Below are positions 34,075 to 44,471 of a stretch of DNA of 64,000 bases, piece after piece; position 1 is the first letter of the stretch; the number at the start of each line of letters is the position of its first letter. The stretch is from Knoxdaviesia capensis (Eukaryota; Ascomycota; Sordariomycetes; Microascales; Gondwanamycetaceae). The DNA is taken from positions 980,144 through 1,044,143 of the forward strand of contig LNGK01000002.1 in the NCBI GenBank assembly GCA_001510575.1, given 5' to 3'. A program made the position numbers and the translations under genes. Under the pieces are notes generated by a model. The model was not told the DNA's origin, made no database searches, and saw nothing but the letters and a program-made list of their open reading frames with translations.

Positions 34075-35829
34075 TACTCGTAGTTGTATGCGGTTGAGGG
34101 TAGATACCTACACCAATAGTGACCTGCAACAGGATGTTGATACTAAAAGGGAGGGGAAGAGAGAGGAGAGGGGGGGTTATGATACCGTACTGTTTTCCTC
34201 TAAGAAAAGCGAAACATCAATCTTGATAAACAAGGATGGCCTTCATCTACTCTCGACAAGGTCACTAAGCTCTCTCCGCGCTACGACTTGGTGCAAGAGA
34301 GCGGGATTCCCATCAGCTATCGGGACCATAATTGTGTCCATATACGGTCACACCTGCAAACTTCGCAATTTATCCTGTCGATCAGAGATGTTTCTTTGCC
34401 CGAAGATACAAAGACAATAGAAAGCATCATCGTCACCGTCGCTGATGTCTGGTACCATCGTACTGTAGTGACAAGTCCGGAACAACAGAACATTCTGGAT
34501 GTTCGTGGCGGTCAGAATATCTCCCAAGTTTCAGAATCTTCCTGGTACACGTAACAAGTTCTGCTAGAAGACGGAACGGTGTGTCTTCGTATTATTGACA
34601 CCAGCGGCCAGATCGGTCCAGAGATAAGATGTGAAGCACTCAACGGGGGCGGTACATTGTACAATGCCGGACTGTGCGTTTGTGTGCAGCTTTTACCAGG
34701 AAATGAGTTTCCTGACTGACAAGTGCAGCCGTCCGGTTAAAACACCACCAAACCACCGCTGTTGTTGTTATTGTTTCTGCCCTGTTTTCCCGAGCCGATC
34801 AGTGACCTGTCATGGCATGACTGTGGTGATACTTGATAGAAAAAAGAAGAGAAAAAAAACAACATGAAGCAGATTCTGTCTGCGGTTTTGGGTGGTTGTA
34901 CCTGCATGAAGCGAGAGTCGAGGAAAGGAAGCGCTAGGTCGCAAGCAATGCTGGGCACGCAAAGCATAAGGCGAGCGACATTTGATACTGCTTAAGCAGG
35001 TATCAGGTACATGATGCTGTTAACCTTGGATGGCTGTTGAGTACTGTTCTCTTTATCGGAGTAGCAGTAGCAGTCACACGCTGGACGGGTATTTCCAACG
35101 TCCTTCACCGCCACTTCCGCCTAACACACAGTTTTCCTTTCCAGCCCGGGGCCCCACTCCCTTTCTGCACGAGGAAGGAGGCGGGTGTAGTTGGATAAAT
35201 CACAGAACAACAACAAAAAAAAAACCACCTTGGAGGGGGTGGAGCCAGTTAATGCTCAGCCAGGTGCATTGCCGTGGTTGGCTTTTTTAAGTAGCACCAA
35301 GCATGCAACTTGCACGAGCTGCATCACTAGCTTCCATGCAACCCTCAATGTTGGAAGGAGCAGGCCTTGCCAACCTTCCTCCATAGTCTGGCTAAAAAGC
35401 CAGCCCTCTCTTTCTGGCAAGTTCTAACAAAATGCCAGAACAATAACTTGACCGCCTTTCCCAACCCACTCACACCGCCCTGCGAAGCTGGCGATCTATT
35501 GGCCCAGCTACATATATTTCGCTGCAATATCTCCATCAAAACACGTAACAACGTAGGTGAGCGGCAGAGTGCTGCAAATCGTTTCAAACCGCCACAAACC
35601 ATTGGACGACGAGAGAGAGGGAAAATTTTCTGATTGTTTACTTTGGGTTGGCTGGTGCAGCATTTGTTTTCTCTCCCGAGACTTTGTTGTTCTCTTGATA
35701 CTATCGAGAGTGATTTGTTGTTGATGGAAAATTTTCTTGTCTCTCACCGCTGAATTCTCTCGTCTTCCAACCATTCGCTTTTTTTTCCTTGTTTGATATT
35801 GCCACCATAGCCGACACCGCCAAATCACA

Positions 35830-37080
35830 ATGCAACCCCCCGTGAAAGTTGTTCTCCTCGATATCGGTGAGTTCCGCCCAAAGTTCCGGTCACACAGCTT
35901 TTGTTTCCGTACTATAGTCCATGTCCATCATTATATGGCTGGCTAGAACATGCTGCTGTATCTACGATCCTTTGATTTCCCTCCAAAAATATCTCGTAAA
36001 TATATCGGTTCGCACTAGTTGCGTGTTCGCCCGCTTCCCCAATCCCCCAGCCGCATCCTTATCACTCCCTGTTCGCTGTTCACTGTGAGCAAGTGCAGAT
36101 ATGCATCTTGTGTCTGAGCTTTCGGCTGGCCTGGCTGGGTTGGGGGCGCTGCATGTCAGATTCATACACAGATGGTCGGTCACTGCAACTAACATGGGGC
36201 TGCTTGGCTAAACTCTAGAGGGAACCGTATGTCCGATATCATTTGTGAAGGAATCGCTTGTAAGTCGTGTCTCATCTCCTGGAATCCCCCAACATTGGAG
36301 AGATGCTCCTGCTCCTCCCTTGAAAACTTTCCCGGTCTTGCATGAACAGTATCGTCTCAATCAGCCTGCATATGCTGCTGTCTGGCCCATGAGAAGTGTA
36401 TGTATGCATACTAAGAACATGGCCCATTATCTCTTGTTCTTTTTGTAAAAAAAAAATAGTTCCCATATGCGTTGAAAGCTATCCGGGAGAAGCTTGACGG
36501 TCTTTGGGAGCTGCCCGAGTTTCAACCCTTCAAAAACGCCTTTCCCACCGAATTCCGGTCCAGCAAGGAGGCTTTCCAGAAACACGTCAACGACTTGGTT
36601 GCTGCAGATGTCAAGATCGCATACTTGAAGGCTCTCCAGGGTTATCTCTGGGAGGCCGGCTACAACAGTGGCGAGCTTCGAGCTCCCGTCTTCGCAGATG
36701 TGGCCCCAGCCATGCAGAAGTGGCATGCGGCAGGAACCAAGATCATGATATACTCGTCCGGTTCTGTGCCTGCCCAGAATATGTTTTTCCGCTTCACTGA
36801 TGCTCAACCGTCCGACCTGACGGATCTCATCGTAGACTGGTTCGACACTGTCAATGCTGGGCCGAAGATGCTGGCTTCGAGTTACACAACCATCCTCTCG
36901 AAGCATTCCGATATCCCCGCTGCCCAATGGCTGTTCCTCAGCGACAACCCGGCGGAGGTCAACGCGGCTGTCGAAGCTGGAATGCAAAGCCTGCCTGTTG
37001 TTCGTCCTGGAAACGCACCTTTGCCTGAAGACTTCACAAGGGGGCCCGTCACTGACTTTGGGCTTCTGCCTATTGTGTAG
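35830..37080 (+). CDS. UTR4: Enolase-phosphatase E1, methionine salvage
   Basis: Bifunctional HAD-family enzyme of the methionine salvage pathway (enolisation and dephosphorylation of 2,3-diketo-5-methylthiopentyl-1-phosphate). Three exons (35830-35866, 36219-36259, 36460-37080) give 232 residues, close to yeast Utr4. The HAD motif I is VVLLDIEGTVCPISFV with Asp11 and Glu13, and it is split by intron 1 directly after Ile12. Motif II is IMIYSSGSVPAQ, and motif III/IV is FLSDNPAEVNAAVEAGMQ. The LPxFQPFKN..F.. cap region is present. Exon 2 is only 41 bases. The second intron ends in an A-rich run (AAAAAAATAG), an unusual acceptor context, but the frame across the join is correct (SL then FPYALKAI). 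Confidence 0.93.
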
Positions 37081-37266
37081 CTAGCAAGATAGGTAGTTGT
37101 TTGAGGCCAGGGGGTGGATGGCAATAATACAATGGCATGCGGTTGTTGCCAATGTTTTATGAGTGACACATGAATCTCCCTCACGCGAGCGTGCTATCTT
37201 CATGATTGGAATGTTGGACCAAGCATTCATCGTACAGTCCGGGTTGGCACCCTTCAATGACCGTAT

Positions 37267-38127
37267 TCATTGTTTCAGAGCTACCGCGAAGTTATTTTTC
37301 CCCGGGCCTGGGTTGATCTCGACTTTGGGAAATTCTTTGAAAGATGATATCTCCCGTTCTCGTTTCCACAGTGAATAAACCAACTTTTGCGTAAGCTTCA
37401 ACTCTTTCAGCTGATATCCGAGACAGTCCATGACTTCACCCAATCTCTCCTGTGAGAAGTACCGAGAGTTCGAGACACAGCTCTTTGGTAGAACAAGAAA
37501 AAGCGCCGGAAACGGCTCTGTGATACCACCGCCTTTCTGATCCAAAGTAGGCGAGAGTAGGAAGGACAAGGTGCGTTTCAGCATCTCGCCTCGAAGCACT
37601 GGATCGGGAACAAAGTTCAACACCAGGCTCAATGAGATCATGTCGAACCGCTCGCCATCATCCGAGGGTATCGGACGTTCCATGAAGTCTTGACGTAAGA
37701 TCCCAGCCTGTTGAGAGTTCAAGTCGATGCGGGTGGTTTCGATCTGGGCACACCGAGAACAGGCGTTCATCGTGCTCAATGCGCCGATTTCGAGGAGCTT
37801 AATGGGTCGTTTGCCGTGGGCTGCCAGCACCGGCTTTATCCAGTCCAGCAGCACCTTGGAGCTATCCCCGCCGCGATCGTTCCGCTGGCCCTGCAGACTC
37901 GCTTGCTGGTACTTCTCCAGACCGCCATTGGCAGCTGCCTCGGCGTCCAGTCGCCTCACTTCAGCATCATTGCCGGCCTTGGATGCCTGTGTTCTCTGTT
38001 TCAGCAACTGGTGATGGCGGTTGATTAGGGTGCGGGAGGCCTTCCTGGAGATTCCAGACCCTGAAGGCTTCAAGATAGGGGGCCTGCCTTTGGAAAGACT
38101 GACCGGGCGGGAAGAATTCCGGGCCAT
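37267..38127 (-). CDS. BMT2: 25S rRNA adenine-N1 methyltransferase Bmt2
   Basis: Single-exon gene for 286 residues. Nucleolar SAM-dependent enzyme that makes one m1A in 25S rRNA. Family landmarks: basic N-terminus with KASRTLINRHHQLLKQ, then GGLEKYQQASLQGQ, motif I KLLEIGALS (110-118), RIDLNSQ (motif II Asp), QDFMERP, and FDMISLSLVLNFVPDP (161-176). The end of the fold carries LFLVLPKSCVSNSRYFS and FAVALK. Length and motif order match the fungal Bmt2 family. It shares a 407-base promoter region with the divergent ribosomal protein gene uL23 and converges on UTR4 (187 bases between stop codons). Confidence 0.88.
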   Translation of the reverse strand: MARNSSRPVSLSKGRPPILKPSGSGISRKASRTLINRHHQLLKQRTQASKAGNDAEVRRLDAEAAANGGLEKYQQASLQGQRNDRGGDSSKVLLDWIKPVLAAHGKRPIKLLEIGALSTMNACSRCAQIETTRIDLNSQQAGILRQDFMERPIPSDDGERFDMISLSLVLNFVPDPVLRGEMLKRTLSFLLSPTLDQKGGGITEPFPALFLVLPKSCVSNSRYFSQERLGEVMDCLGYQLKELKLTQKLVYSLWKREREISSFKEFPKVEINPGPGKNNFAVALKQ

Positions 38128-38534
38128 TATAGAAATAAAGGGTAGTATCTGTTCCGAAGTGAGGAGAGGTCAGTCGAGAATTCGACAGTTTTCGTTTTCT
38201 TTCTCGTCGCCTGTCCATGGTGCTACTGTCTATCCAATCCATGCCTAAATATATTTGATCTATATGCCCATGTCACCGTGACGATAACGATAAAGATAAG
38301 AGGCCGAGGCCTCTTCGGTAATTCCACGGGTAATCAATGCGGTTTGAGTGATGTTCAGTTTGCACGTGATGTAGCCCTAACAGTTTAGCCCGCCACAACA
38401 AAATGTTGGCTGTGACCCGCTGAGCTTTTTTTGGTTAATAGGCGAATTTCGATGAAAATTCTTGGAGACCAGAAAACTGACACTTCAACCAACACACCAC
38501 ATACGACGACCTTCTGTTGAACATTCGAAACAAA
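38128..38534. other. Shared divergent promoter, BMT2 / uL23
   Basis: 407 bases between two start codons. It contains CACGTG at 38363-38368 and CCCTAACAG at 38375-38383. Confidence 0.65.
38375..38383 (+). promoter_or_regulatory. CCCTAACAG motif upstream of uL23
   Basis: Same nonamer as in the eL28 promoter, here 152 bases before the uL23 ATG and in the sense direction. Candidate ribosomal protein gene element (Tbf1-like CCCTAA core). Confidence 0.5.
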
Positions 38535-39371
38535 ATGGCCCCCAAGGATCAGAAGAAAGGTACTTGATAGTCTGCAATGGACATATTCTCAGCGACATGA
38601 TTTCCGGATTCTCGAGACATTGCCTTGCAATCTCATGAAACCTCGAGAGAGCGTTTGCCGTCGTCGAGATGGCTGCGTTTCCACATCCACATCAAGCTGC
38701 AGCAGATTTTGCGAGTTCTCTCATAGAGCGATTGCTGATGTGATTTAACTGATACAGGCGCAGCCAAGGGCTCCAAGCAGGCGACTGCTGCTGCTAAGGC
38801 CGCCCTCAAGGGTGTAAGTTGTGACATCAACTCAATTCCCCGTTCTCGATGAACAACCGCGAAAGCGAGAAATATTTTCTAACAAGATGCTCTCGGTTTC
38901 CCTCACAACAGGTTCACTCGCACAAGGTCCGCAAGGCCCGGTACACCACCACCTTCCACCGCCCCAAGACTCTGCAGGTGTCTCGCGCGCCCAAGTACCC
39001 GCGCAAGTCGATCCCCCATGCTCCTCGCCTCGATGAGCACAAGATCATCATCCACCCCCTCAACACCGAGAGCGCCATGAAGAAGATCGAGGAGAACAAC
39101 ACCCTGGTCTTCATCGTCGACATCAAGGCCAACAAGGCCCAGATCAAGGGCGCCCTGAAGAAGCTCTACGACATTGACACTGTCAAGATCAACACCCTCA
39201 TCCGGTATGTGCAAACAAAACCCGCGGAGACTTGTCTCAACTAGTGTATACGAGTCCAATACTAACATTATTCTGCCCTGCAGCCCCGACGGTTCCAAGA
39301 AGGCCTACGCTCGCCTGACCCCTGATGTCGATGCCCTCGACATTGCTGCTACCAAGCTGGCTCTTGTCTAA
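38535..39371 (+). CDS. RPL25: 60S ribosomal protein uL23 (L25)
   Basis: Large-subunit protein at the polypeptide exit tunnel that binds 25S rRNA and contacts SRP and nascent-chain factors. Four exons (38535-38559, 38758-38813, 38912-39204, 39284-39371) give 153 residues. The lysine- and alanine-rich N-terminal extension (MAPKDQKKGAAKGSKQATAA) carries the import signal in yeast. The conserved part includes HKVRKARYTTTFHRPKTL, KYPRKSIPHAPRLDEHKII, NTLVFIVDIKANKAQIKGALKKLYDIDTVKINTLIRPDGSKKAYARL. The first exon is 25 bases, the usual pattern of fungal ribosomal protein genes. The frame is continuous and the C-terminus (ATKLALV) is standard. Confidence 0.96.
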
Positions 39372-39870
39372 TGGATTGGTTCTTGTCTGCATGGTATTAC
39401 GGATATGTTTCAGAAAGGATTAAAAGGGCTCATGGAAAAGCCCAAGGGCTTTGCACAATGCTGCATCATTTCGTGTATTCGTCGGCGTTACGGAGAAAAA
39501 CTCTTTTCATAGGTTCATGACGAGTGCAATAAAATAAAGCCTCAAAAATGGATGGGTTGGGACAAGCCTTTGTTATTTCACCAATTACCCCTCCGTTCCG
39601 TTATATCCCAAATCGGCAACCTCTGTTTCGATGCCCAAAATGCGTGATATGAAAAGTAACATATTCATGGTGACAACATCTGCCTCCTCCTGTGTATAGC
39701 GTTATATCTTCTAAGGAAAGACCCCTAAACTTTTGAACCGAAAAAGTCTACAGTAATAATTCACACAAATAATCGTACATAGATTTTGGCGTCATTAAAA
39801 ACCGGGCATAAGAGAAAGTTCCTTGCTGTCCGTCCTCCAACCCCGTTGCATCGCTGCGGCCGTGGCGCGT
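39372..39870. other. Intergenic region between convergent genes
   Basis: 3' flanks of uL23 and TIM8; no further feature seen. Confidence 0.6.
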
Positions 39871-40294
39871 TTACTGGCGCAGCTTCTCCAGGTGCTTCAT
39901 GGTCAGAAAGTTCATATCGAGGAACCGCTCGACACAGTTCGCTAGGCAGGTCTCTTCGCCGCGCTCGAGGGCCGAGTTGCGGACGCTGCCGGTCACGCAC
40001 TTCTTCCAGCAGACCTCGGTAAGGCTGTGGGTGTCTGGGTGACGCGATTAACACACACGATTAGTTAATGCTAAAGGCTACCCGGAGTAAGAAATGTAGC
40101 AGCACCGACGGCAACAACAACATTCAAGAGGCGCCAATCGTCCGCCGGCGGCGATTGAGCACCGGGGAAGTAAAATCCTTACTGGCTTGGATTTGCGACC
40201 GCTGGGTCTCGTTGGAGAGGAACTGGCGCAGCTCGAGCTTGTCCTTCTCGTTGAGCTTGCCGAGGTCGGCGCTGTCGAACTTCGAGGCATCCAT
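39871..40294 (-). CDS. TIM8: Mitochondrial import chaperone Tim8
   Basis: Small Tim protein of the intermembrane space that, with Tim13, escorts hydrophobic precursors. Two exons (40183-40294, 39871-40034) give 91 residues. The twin CX3C motifs are complete: Cys46-Cys50 (CWKKC) and Cys67-Cys71 (CLANC), separated by 16 residues. The N-terminus MDASKFDSADLGKLNEKDKLELRQFLSNETQ and the end CVERFLDMNFLTMKHLEKLRQ match Tim8 in particular rather than Tim9, 10 or 13. There is no presequence, as expected for Mia40 substrates. Confidence 0.93.
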
Positions 40295-40917
40295 TGTTGT
40301 CAGCGTAAAGAGGTGGTTGGTCTGGTTTTGTGGATGTTCGCAACGAGGTAGTGATTTATGTAGAGATCGAGACAAGCGGTATGAGATGAGGTGGGTAGAT
40401 GAAGCTGTTTGTTGGAAATGAGAGCTGGCCGTCGTTAGAAGGTCTGAAAAGGCTCATGAAAATTTGCCCTTCACGGTTCCAGTTGTGGTTAGGCCAGGGT
40501 CGGTTATGTAATCTCTTTAAGGCACGTGAAACTAGTTCGCAGAGGACGACCACCAGTCCACCATTGAGCAGAAATAGCTGGATTCCATCATATAGCACCA
40601 TGGCAATCTTCGATTTACATCAAAAGAATAAGCTGATATAGATGCGTAGCTTGTTGTTATTTGGCAATTTTGGCACTCACCCGTCTTATAGGATTGCATC
40701 AAGATCACCAACTCCAGTCAGTCAAACAGTCAGCGAAACAAGAAAGCCGAAAACAAGATATCAGCCACAGGACAAAGATAGAAAGAGATAAAAAAGAAAC
40801 CCAAATATTAAAAGCTGACGCATAATTCTATCGACGAACCGAAGACCGCATGCTAATCCACCTTACCCGCCCAGCCCCCCTGATAGACCCGTATGCCACC
40901 AGTTAAAATCTAACCAA
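40295..40917. other. Intergenic region, TIM8 promoter and ALR1 3' flank
   Basis: Short region between two minus-strand genes; no other feature seen. Confidence 0.6.
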
Positions 40918-42856
40918 TTAGATGTACTTGAGACGACGAGCCACGAAGATGCAGATGGTGCAAACCAAGATCATAATGCCAATGATGCCGAAAAATGGTC
41001 CCAGGCTACCGTTATCTCCCCACGGCACAGTGACGTTCATTCCAAAAAGACCACTGATCAGATTGAGAGGAACGAGGATCGAACCCAGCACAGTGATCTG
41101 GCTAAGCGCCTTATTGGTCTCCGTTCCCTGGGAAATGCCATCGATGGAGAGTTGTGCGAGATAGTTGCTGTGGACGCGAGACAACATCTTTTCGAAGTGG
41201 GAAAGGTTGTTCATCATAGTGATAACGTGATCCTGAATATCGCCAAGATAAAGACCAATATCCATGCGGGGGGTGACTTTGTAGTTCTCATTGCATCGCT
41301 TAGTGAAGCCTTTGAGAACGTCTGCCTTTCCCCCCAGAAGTCGCATCAGGGACATGATGTTACGACGAGTGCGGCCAACGGACCTCAGAAATTCCTTAGA
41401 ATCTGATTCACGAACCATAAACACTGCATCTTCCACGGTGTCGACCTCCTGTTCAAGGCGGCGGATTACCGGGGCAAAGCAATCAACGATGTCATCGCTG
41501 TTGTGTTGAAACCACGGAATTCGTCAGTACGAGACGGTATCTCTAAGGGCAGGCGATGGCGGCCAGGGCCGAGCAGCAAACTTACATGAGAGCATAGCAG
41601 ATCCAGTCGCTGCTGAGAGAGACAAAGTCCTTGAGAAGAGCAATGCGGCGGCGCACATGAGAAGCGTGGCCATTGGGCGCAAAACTGAAGCTTAAAGTGC
41701 CCTCCCGGAAAACGATGGCATAGATGTTGAAGGGCTCATATTCCGGGCCGTCCTCTTCCTGAACAACATTAAAGGAGCGGAAACAGGCAAAGTAATAGGC
41801 CGGGAACAGCTCAATCTTCTCTCGAGATTCCTGCGTCGCAATATCTTCAAGGGTGAGCGGATGCACACCAAAGGCCCTGCAGATGGCCGAGATTTCATCG
41901 CCCGTCGGGTTGTTCACATTAAGCCACCAGACACCGGCATCTTGATCCGGAGGCTGGGCGAACAGGCCACGAAGATCTTCTCCAGGAATGAGCAGGTCAC
42001 CCAGAACTGCCGCATGGATAGTAGACTCCCAAGCGGACGAGAAGAAGCTGATTCTCGAGTGGTCTACAGGCTGCGGTTGCTTCTTAACGGGCTCTGGCTC
42101 GACCTGAGATTGTTTCTCGGAAGCTCCGGATGAGTCTGACGGCATAGGGAGGATTTCGCCGTCGGCGGTAACCACGCATACGCTAGCACGGTTGCTCTCG
42201 TCTTGTTGGCGAAGGTCGCGAAATTCGCGGACGGAGGGAGCAGTGGAGTAGCTTGCCGATGCAACACGCTGCATCTGGATAAAGTTCTCAAGGTAATCGA
42301 AATCAATGAACAGCTCATCTTTCGTGTGCTCTTCCTCGGCCATAAAGTCAGGATCGCCATCGTTGATCAAAAGGCTCGCAGCGCTCCCGGAATCCTTGTC
42401 GACAGGATAGGCTCGGCTGCGACGGCTAGCCACGGACATGGCCCTGAAATCGTCGTCTTCTCCTCTGGGCTTGGGCTCGGAGAAGGACAGGTCACGCTCG
42501 CGGCGGCGAGCCTCGGCAAAAGCCTTGACTGAATTGGGGGGAGACGATGATCGGTAGGACTCCACAGTCGGTCGGCGGCTTCGATGACAAGTTGCAGCGT
42601 TGTTGTCAATATCATCAGCGTCGCTATCGTCGCCAACGGCTTCTTCCTCAAAGTCGCGAACTCTGATTGACGACATATCCGGTCCACTCTCTGGGACCTG
42701 AAGGTTTTGGGTCTGGCGGGACCCGTAGAGAGTATCAAGCGTCCCTCCCCGGGGGCGGCCGTGGCGCTGGGCAGACGATGGCCGGTGCCGGTGGTCATCA
42801 AGTTCGGGGATGGGCTCGAAGCCTCTCTCGGAGCGAGTGTCCTCGTGGTCGGACAT
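40918..42856 (-). CDS. ALR1: CorA/Alr-type magnesium transporter
   Basis: Plasma-membrane Mg2+ channel family. Two exons (41586-42856, 40918-41497) give 616 residues. The family signature GMN is at 576-578 (ISGLFGMNVTVPWG) between two C-terminal membrane segments (about 557-574 and 588-609). The cytosolic domain has the expected SSAWESTIHAAVLGDLLIPGEDL, VWWLNVNNPTGDEI, FGVHPLTLEDI and FPAYYFACFRSF segments. The first 250 residues are charged and disordered, as in fungal Alr proteins. The C-terminus ends soon after the second membrane helix in ARRLKYI. I call it Alr and not the mitochondrial Mrs2 because of the long N-terminal tail and lack of a presequence. Confidence 0.9.
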
Positions 42857-44471
42857 GGCTGGAGAGGTTGGTGTTTTGATTGAGAAATGGAGATTGTTGT
42901 TTGATATTGATGTTTGTGCTCTTGTTTTGCCCGTGGACTCAGGAGATAAAAATTAAATCGCAATGAGGAACACAAACGGCGGATAAAACACGATTGGAGC
43001 TGGGGGGGTAGTAACGACACGATCCAGGGCAAATATCGCTAGCTGAAGGTGACGGCTCAGACGCTGGCCAGGCTACTGGAAATCTCGCTTCATCCCATAA
43101 CTCTTGGGAATAGAATATAAATCTGCTAGCCCATAGGAATATGTCCCGGTGCCGATCGACCGAGACGAGAGTGTGTGTACAGAACACACACAAAGGATAC
43201 AGATTGTGTCGGTCGATGCACGGAGAAATCGTGCAGGACGACGATTCGGTCGAGGAGGGAAAATGGGAAGGATGTCTGTCGGCTCTTTAAGGTGAGTCAA
43301 AATATGGAGAGTTCGTTATGGAGGTTTGAATGATCCGCTATAGATCCACGGGCTGCGATCGCGGAGTCGCAACTGGGGGTGTAGACTTGGAGTTGAAATA
43401 GACGCCAACTTGACCGATTTGTGGTTTGAAAGCTGGAGAGAAGAGGCCGTAGAGTGCTTCCAAAGCGGTGACTGCTTTGAGGAACGAAGAGAAAGAGGAG
43501 TTTGGTGGAATTAGCTCTAGGTTTGAGTCTGCGATTGAACGAGAGATTCGAACAAAGATTGTTTCGGAGCTGGAAAATATATGCAAAAAGGGGGCGCTGG
43601 GTTAAGATGTCTTAAAAAGACGTAAAAATGAAAAGTGTTTTATGTTGACAATTGTGAATAAGGAGAGAGAGGGAAAGGGGTTTTAAAAGTGTGGAAAAGA
43701 AAGAATAAAAAAGCGAAGACTCGGGGAAAGGACTGTCAATAAAGTTCAAAAGCAGAAGCGATATTTTTAGGAGTGACGATTTAATTGGGTCCCGTCCTTG
43801 CTTGAGGAGAATTTTTCATCGTTTGTCAAGAGGAAAAAAAAGTTCATCGTGAGTAGACTGCGTACATAATAGTGCCAACGTACCCTTTTCTTTTTCTGGT
43901 TTTTTTTTCCGGGCCTCTCAAGTTCCTCTCACTACGATTTGCCCAGTTGCAAAGAGGAAATAAGACGGTCTCTCATCGCAAGGATCCCCGTGTTCCTCTT
44001 TCGCCCCCTCAATCTTTCCTTTTTCCTCCTCTCCTTTTTCACATTCCCGAGCGAACGAATCCAGTAGCGCCAGTTTCAGTGTGTCTTATCGGAGTATTCC
44101 GATCACTAGCCATGAATGTAGCTAACCAGAAAATGGTCCCGACAGTCTGCATTAGCTAACGACCAACCTGATTATGAGGGCTCTGATAGGGCAAAGCATT
44201 ACCTGTCCCGTGTAAACTCATTCACATGCTTTCGACTTGTCACATCGCTGATACTATCGGCATCGTGCACATGTAGTGTAACCCTATCGATTACCTCATG
44301 GAGGTCGATACTGTTTTACTGATTTATTTCATTTTTATCGGTATTAAAAGCAAATCTCTATGAAAAACTTTTCCGTCGAAGCTGACGCTTCTTCGCTTGG
44401 ATAATTGTGTGTCTAAGTCAGTCCCCCTTTCAATTCAGTCCCAATCTTAGTCACCGTTGAAAGTCCTATAT
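42857..44471. other. Intergenic region, ALR1 promoter (1.6 kb)
   Basis: No gene seen. One 82-codon frame at 43,338-43,586 on the minus strand begins with TTG and has no recognisable content. Confidence 0.55.

Larger units (their letters stand above)
29873..35829. other. Gene-poor 6-kb stretch
   Basis: No supportable gene on either strand. Positions about 29,880-31,880 are strongly purine-rich on + (CT-rich in the direction of the kinase gene). Positions 32,400-34,600 have normal composition with several GTAC palindromes. The last 700 bases form the promoter of UTR4. The longest frames here follow base composition and lack known domains. Confidence 0.5.

Noticed and set aside
43338..43586. 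82-codon frame upstream of ALR1
   Set aside because: Begins with TTG and has no recognisable content; left as part of the promoter region.
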